Made by a program: the position numbers and the translations under genes
In this document: piece by piece, positions 28,721 through 32,107 of the stretch
How positions within the stretch are numbered: the stretch's first letter is position 1
How the letters are laid out: each line of letters starts with the position of its first letter
Source: Prosthecobacter debontii
GTDB lineage: Bacteria > Verrucomicrobiota > Verrucomicrobiia > Chthoniobacterales > Chthoniobacteraceae
Assembly (NCBI GenBank): GCA_945905735.1
Contig: CAMDQC010000046.1
Location: 1 to 32,107 of the forward strand
Direction of reading: 5' to 3'
Length of the DNA: 32,107 nucleotides
Notes under the pieces: generated by a model
Seen by the model: only the letters and a program-made list of their open reading frames with translations
What the model was told of the DNA's origin: nothing
Database searches by the model: none

Positions 28721-30040
28721 ATGAGCGAAAACCTAGACCGCCTGCCTCCGCAGACCAAATACATCGTCGGCAACGAAGCCTGTGAACGCCTGAGCTACTA
28801 CGGCGTCGTGGCCATTCTCACCGGGTATGCCACGGCGCTCTTCGGCGGCGGAGAGCAAGGCGGCATCGAGGCGAAAAAGCTCGTCCACGACTGGAAGAGC
28901 CTGACCTACCTGCTCCCACTTTTGGGTGCATGGATCGCGGACCGTTATTGGGGGCGCTACAAGACGATCTTGTGGATTTCCATGGCCTATTGCGTGGGCC
29001 ACGCCGTGATGTCTGGCACGGAGGGCACGCGCTGGGGTTTGCTCGCTGGGCTCGGTCTGCTGGCCATCGGCTCTGGCGGGATAAAGCCGTGCGTCTCTGC
29101 ATTTGTCGGCGACCAGTTCGGGCCGGGGCAGGAGGCGCAGATGGCGAAAGTTTACGGGCTGTTTTATTGGTGCATCAATTTCGGCTCGTTCTTTGCCTTC
29201 GCCTGCATTCCCTACATCCGCGAGAAGACCGATTCGTACGCGGTCGCCTTCCTCATCCCGGGAATCTTCATGCTCCTCGCCACGATCATTTTCTACATGG
29301 GGCGCAAGCGCTACGTCATCAAGCCGCCCAGCTCCAGCCTGCCTCCACCCGACGACGCGACAAGAGCCGCCGACTTCAAGACACTCCTCCGCATCCTTGG
29401 GGTCTTTGTGCCCGTGATCGTCTTCTGGTCGCTCTTCGACCAGCAGCACACCACCTGGGTCCAGCAAGGCGCGCAGATGGTTTCGGTGAAACTCGGCGAC
29501 TACACCATCAACGGCGAAACCATGCAGTCGGTGAATCCGCTCTACGTCATGAGCATCATCCCGCTCTTTCTCATCGTCGTTTATCCGGCGCTTACACGAG
29601 CCGGACTCCGCCCCACGCCTCTTCGCCGCATGGGCAGCGGGATGGTCCTTGCCGCGCTCGCATTCCTGATTTCCGCATGGCTGCAACGCCGCATCGAAAG
29701 CGGCGAACAACTCAGCATCCTCTGGCAGCTCCTCCCCTACGGCGTCATGACTGCCGGCGAAGTTCTCATCTCCGCCACCGGGCTCGAGTTCGCCTTCTCC
29801 GTCGCCCCGGCGCGGCTCAAGAGCACCATCATGAGCTTCTGGCTGCTCACGGTCGCGATTGGTAATCAACTCGCCTCTCTCATCACCTCCCTCAACAGCA
29901 CGAAAACGGACACGGGCACGACCATTCGCCGCATCTCCGAGTCCAACGAAATGCTCGTCTATGTCGTTCTCATGCTGCTCGTAGCAGGCATTTTCGCCCT
30001 CATCGCCCGCAAGTTCCCTGAACAACACGCCGCTCCGTAG
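28721..30040 (+). CDS. POT/PTR2 family proton-coupled peptide transporter
   Basis: A 439-residue inner-membrane protein of the proton-dependent oligopeptide transporter family, importing di- and tripeptides or related solutes. The start ATG 28721 gives MSENLDRLPPQTKYIVGNEA; longer frames upstream are not family-like. The proton-coupling motif ExxERxxYY is present as E19-A-C-E22-R23-L-S-Y26-Y27. The PTR2 signature GSGGIKPCVSAFVGDQF lies near 117-133, followed by FYWCINFGSFFAF. About 11-12 hydrophobic helices are visible, with a cytoplasmic loop near 200-225. Substrate specificity cannot be told. It is divergent from the ALDH-like gene with 88 bp between starts. Confidence 0.92.
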   Translation: MSENLDRLPPQTKYIVGNEACERLSYYGVVAILTGYATALFGGGEQGGIEAKKLVHDWKSLTYLLPLLGAWIADRYWGRYKTILWISMAYCVGHAVMSGTEGTRWGLLAGLGLLAIGSGGIKPCVSAFVGDQFGPGQEAQMAKVYGLFYWCINFGSFFAFACIPYIREKTDSYAVAFLIPGIFMLLATIIFYMGRKRYVIKPPSSSLPPPDDATRAADFKTLLRILGVFVPVIVFWSLFDQQHTTWVQQGAQMVSVKLGDYTINGETMQSVNPLYVMSIIPLFLIVVYPALTRAGLRPTPLRRMGSGMVLAALAFLISAWLQRRIESGEQLSILWQLLPYGVMTAGEVLISATGLEFAFSVAPARLKSTIMSFWLLTVAIGNQLASLITSLNSTKTDTGTTIRRISESNEMLVYVVLMLLVAGIFALIARKFPEQHAAP

Positions 30041-30076
30041 GCTCGAAACTAACGGTTGGCACGGAGGCGCGATGGG

Positions 30077-30579
30077 TTACTTGCCGTCTTTCCAAAACTC
30101 TTCCGCAGTTTGCGCGGGTTCGCCGTTCTTGCTTGGACGTGTGGAGACGCGTTCGAGCTTCGGCAGTTTTTTTAGGACGTCCGTATTCGCTGCGGCTTCG
30201 GGGAAGGTGAGATGACGAAGCGTGGGCATCGCGGCGAGCGGTGCGAGATCGGTAACGCCAGTTTTGCGGATATCGAGGCCGGTGAGCTTGGATTTGGCGA
30301 GCACGGGCAATGTGTTAAATGCCGGATCTCGAATGACGAGAGTGGTGATCCCGTCTGCGCGCTGAGCGATCGCAAAATCAACCCCAGTGAGCGCTGGCAG
30401 CCACGTAAAACCCTCCCACTCTTGCCAAAACTCAGCCACGGTTCGTGTGGGCCGGAGCGTCTTGGTATTGAAATTGAATGCGAGGTGGCGCAGGCGCTCG
30501 TGGTTGCGCAGACTTTCGACGGATGTTGGATGTTCGGGCAGGATGACTTCCTCCAGAGTGGCGATACTTACCAAAGGTG
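30077..30579 (-). pseudogene. C-terminal part of an LRR-like protein cut by the IS3-family insertion
   Basis: About 167 codons remain between the IS left end (30580) and the stop at 30077. The sequence has leucine-rich-type repeats (LTGLDIRKTGVTDLAPLAAM, then LRHLTFPEAA, LKKLPKLERVS) and the phrases TVAEFWQEW and TAEEFWKDGK. This layout is common at the C-terminus of large Verrucomicrobia serine/threonine kinases and formylglycine-like proteins, so the parent may be one of these (recalled, not searched). The open frame continues to the edge of the inverted repeat and then breaks, and the N-terminal part should lie to the right of base 32107. The TTG at 30574 is unlikely to be a real start. 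Confidence 0.65.
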
Positions 30580-30593
30580 TGAGGTGGACCCCG
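30580..30593 (+). repeat. IS3-family left terminal inverted repeat
   Basis: TGAGGTGGACCCCG, exactly complementary to 32093-32106. The TGA start is typical of IS3-family ends. Confidence 0.9.
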
Positions 30594-30669
30594 AAATTCG
30601 GGCCAGGGGCTAAGCTATAAAATGGCGGTGGGAGGCGTGTTCAAACACAACACAAAGAACCACCACAAA

Positions 30670-30966
30670 ATGAAACAAAAACGCAAGCGGTAAGAAGCCG
30701 CATTTAAAGCCCGCGTCGCCCTCGAAGCGATCAAGGGGAACAAGACCATTAGTGAAATTGCCAGCGAGTTTGGAATCCATCCAGGGCAGGTCACGGATTG
30801 GAAAAAGACGCTCACCGAAGGACTGACTGGGGTGTTCGATAAAGGCGCTCCGGCGAGGGCTGAGGAGGGTTTCGAGCAGGAGCGCACGGAGTTACAATCA
30901 AAGATCGGGGAGCTGACCATCAAGGTCGATTTTCTGGTAAAAAAATCAAAACAACTCGGCCTGTGA
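30670..30966 (+). pseudogene. IS3-family OrfA with TAA at codon 8
   Basis: The frame from ATG 30670 reads MKQKRKR, TAA (30691-30693), then EAAFKARVALEAIKGNKTIS, EIASEFGIHPGQVTDWKK and a C-terminal leucine-zipper-like helix to TGA 30964-30966 (98 residues if the stop is ignored). This is the helix-turn-helix OrfA of IS3 elements, which provides end recognition. No alternative start codon is visible shortly after the TAA, so OrfA and the OrfAB fusion are probably not made from this copy. Relatives usually have an aromatic or polar residue here, so a single substitution (for example TAC or TAT to TAA) would explain it. Confidence 0.75.
30939..30945 (+). promoter_or_regulatory. A7 slippery site for -1 frameshifting between OrfA and OrfB
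   Basis: Seven consecutive A lie in the OrfA frame as gtA-AAA-AAA-T, the arrangement used for programmed -1 frameshifting in IS3 elements. A -1 slip would join VKK to IKTTRPVSGRAGLVDY and give an OrfAB transposase. Confidence 0.6.
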
Positions 30967-31841
30967 GCGGGCGTGCCGGGTTGGTGGATTACAAGCATCC
31001 GTATTTGAGTTTGAGGACGCAGTGCGAGCTGCTGAGTGTGAGTCGTTCGTCGCTGGATTATGTTCCGTTGCTGGCGTCGCCGGAGGAGTTGAACATCATG
31101 CGCATTATGGACGAAATTTATCTGCGGGACCCGTGTATCGGAGCGCGTAGAATCGTGCTGCTTTTGGAGCGCGATCACGGGCTTTGTGTGAATCGCAAAC
31201 GGGTGTCGCGGTTGCGGCGGGTGATGGGAATCGAGACGATCTTTTGTCGTCCTCGAACGAGTATTCCCGACCGCGAGCATGTGAAGTTTCCATATCTTTT
31301 GCGGGACAAAAACATCACGCGGGCGAATGAGGTATGGTGCTCGGATATAACGTACGTGCCGATGGCGCACGGGAATGCGTTTTTGTGCGTGGTGATGGAT
31401 TGGTATTCGCGCAAGGTGCTCGGGTGGGCGGTGAGCAACACGATGGACGTGGCGCTTTGTCTGACGGCGCTGGCACGTGCGCTGAAGGCTGGTGGTGGAG
31501 TTTTCCCGGAGATTTTCAATACGGACCAAGGGAGTCAATTTACGTCGCAAGAATGGGTCGCGGCGTTGCAGTCGAGAGGCATCGCGATCAGCATGGATGG
31601 CAAGGGTCGATGGATGGATAATGTGTTCGTCGAACGATTGTGGCGAAGCGTGAAATACGAGGACATTTATCTGCGTGGATACGCGGACATCGAGGAACTC
31701 AAAGTCGGGCTGACGCGCTGGTTTGGCGACTACAATGAGTGGCGTCCGCACCAGATATTTGGCGGGGCGACGCCCGCGACAATCTACGCGCAAAACGCGG
31801 CAGTCACCACACCACAACCGGAGTTGAAAGCCGCAGCATGA
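30963..31841 (+). CDS. IS3-family OrfB (DDE transposase catalytic domain)
   Basis: A 292-residue rve-type integrase core. The N-terminal HTH_21-like part (IMRIMDEIYLRDPCIGARRI, then VNRKRVSRLRRVMGI) is followed by the DDE triad: D128 in WCSDITYV, D188 in FNTDQGSQF and E224 in DNVFVERLW, with the 35-residue D-E spacing of IS3 elements. The GTG start at 30963 overlaps the OrfA stop by the pattern GTGA. In most IS3 elements OrfB works as an OrfAB frameshift product. The catalytic part is intact, but the premature stop in OrfA probably makes the element non-autonomous. The sequence ends in the usual HQIFGGATPATIY. Confidence 0.93.
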   Translation: MSGRAGLVDYKHPYLSLRTQCELLSVSRSSLDYVPLLASPEELNIMRIMDEIYLRDPCIGARRIVLLLERDHGLCVNRKRVSRLRRVMGIETIFCRPRTSIPDREHVKFPYLLRDKNITRANEVWCSDITYVPMAHGNAFLCVVMDWYSRKVLGWAVSNTMDVALCLTALARALKAGGGVFPEIFNTDQGSQFTSQEWVAALQSRGIAISMDGKGRWMDNVFVERLWRSVKYEDIYLRGYADIEELKVGLTRWFGDYNEWRPHQIFGGATPATIYAQNAAVTTPQPELKAAA

Positions 31842-31891
31842 AATCGCGGGACGACATGACCATCGGGGAAACCAAGGGGGGGATTTTTCGA

Positions 31892-31982
31892 CCGATATTT
31901 TGCTCTTCCACTGCGGGCTCCCGACGCTTTTCCGCTACGCTCCAAAGCGTCGGGAGCCCTCCGTTCCAGAGCAAAATATCGG
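31892..31982. repeat. Long imperfect palindrome in the IS right-end region
   Basis: Two stems nest in one hairpin. The outer stem is 15 bp (31892-31906, CCGATATTTTGCTCT, with 31968-31982). An 8-base internal loop on each side separates it from the inner stem of 16 bp (31915-31930, GGGCTCCCGACGCTTT, with 31944-31959), closed by a 13-base loop. Both stems are perfect. It lies after orfB and before the right inverted repeat, so it may be a terminator, a barrier to read-through transcription, or a small palindromic element nested in the IS. It has no T-run directly after it. Confidence 0.85.
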
Positions 31983-32092
31983 AGCCTTTCCTGCGAATCA
32001 CACCAATCTCCTTGACCAGAAACGACCACCATTCCATCACTTCTTTACGTCTCTCCGCCATAGCTTAATTTCCATTAACTCTGGCCGAAGAA

Positions 32093-32106
32093 CGGGGTCC
32101 ACCTCA
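32093..32106 (-). repeat. IS3-family right terminal inverted repeat
   Basis: CGGGGTCCACCTCA, exactly complementary to 30580-30593. One base of flanking DNA follows (G32107). Confidence 0.9.
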
Positions 32107-32107
32107 G

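Larger units (their letters stand above)
30580..32106 (+). mobile_element. IS3-family insertion sequence, complete with both ends (1527 bp)
   Basis: The element runs from the left inverted repeat (30580-30593, TGAGGTGGACCCCG) to the right inverted repeat (32093-32106, its exact complement). Similarity between the two ends continues inward with gaps for about 35 further bases (TTCGG, GGCCAG, TAAGCTAT, GGCGG). It carries orfA and orfB in the IS3 arrangement. The bases before the left end are GGTG and the only base after the right end is G, which fits a 3-bp (GTG) or 4-bp (GGTG) target duplication, but the window ends before this can be confirmed. It interrupts a minus-strand gene. Confidence 0.88.

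Noticed and set aside
27558-30693. Use of a non-standard genetic code to explain the in-frame stops
   Set aside because: TGA, TAA and TAG all end intact genes in this window, and the three internal stops are three different codons.

Overview
The window looks like a chromosomal segment of a Verrucomicrobiota bacterium (PVC superphylum); this is inferred from gene content. It is GC-rich, Shine-Dalgarno-like sites are rare, and it carries PVC-typical families: a lamin-tail secreted protein, a PEP-CTERM protein, DUF1592/DUF1552 cytochrome-type proteins, a PSCyt1/DUF1549 protein, a GH71/99-like secreted protein, a parallel beta-helix protein, and a GyrA with non-Ser/Asp residues in the quinolone region.

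Layout. 1-2.3 kb: 3' end of a lamin-tail secreted protein, a decayed AraC tail, and a PEP-CTERM gene split by an in-frame TAG. 2.3-9.2 kb: a minus-strand cluster (DUF1592 protein, GxxExxY nuclease-like protein, DUF1552 protein, exported hypothetical, truncated PSCyt1/DUF1549 protein). Its intergenic gaps hold copies of a 28-bp repeat, mostly as inverted pairs, and one pair contains the start of the GxxExxY gene. 9.2-9.7 kb: a decayed sulfatase tail. 9.7-11.5 kb: a TrhO-RluA fusion. 11.6-17.3 kb: gyrB, gyrA and a DUF5069 gene. 17.4-21.1 kb: a very large ABC transporter with an N-terminal TerB/FHA-like region, convergent with pyk and a cyclophilin gene (21.1-23.0 kb). 23.2-25.8 kb: a secreted beta-helix protein. 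26.1 kb: a cold-shock protein. 26.4-28.6 kb: a GH71/99-like gene interrupted by UGA at a cysteine position, behind a short ALDH-like gene lacking the catalytic half. 28.7-30.0 kb: a POT-family transporter. 30.08 kb to the end: an IS3-family element with both terminal inverted repeats, inserted in a minus-strand gene whose 3' part remains.

The core (gyrBA, pyk, cyclophilin, csp, TrhO-RluA) is housekeeping. The rest is secreted or surface functions and decaying accessory DNA. Three otherwise continuous reading frames each carry one in-frame stop (TAG, TGA, TAA), which suggests recent gene decay, recoding or assembly error. The most unusual item is the 28-bp repeat family linked to the GxxExxY gene, whose arrangement recalls REPIN/RAYT systems but with an unrelated candidate enzyme. 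No rRNA, convincing tRNA or CRISPR array was seen.
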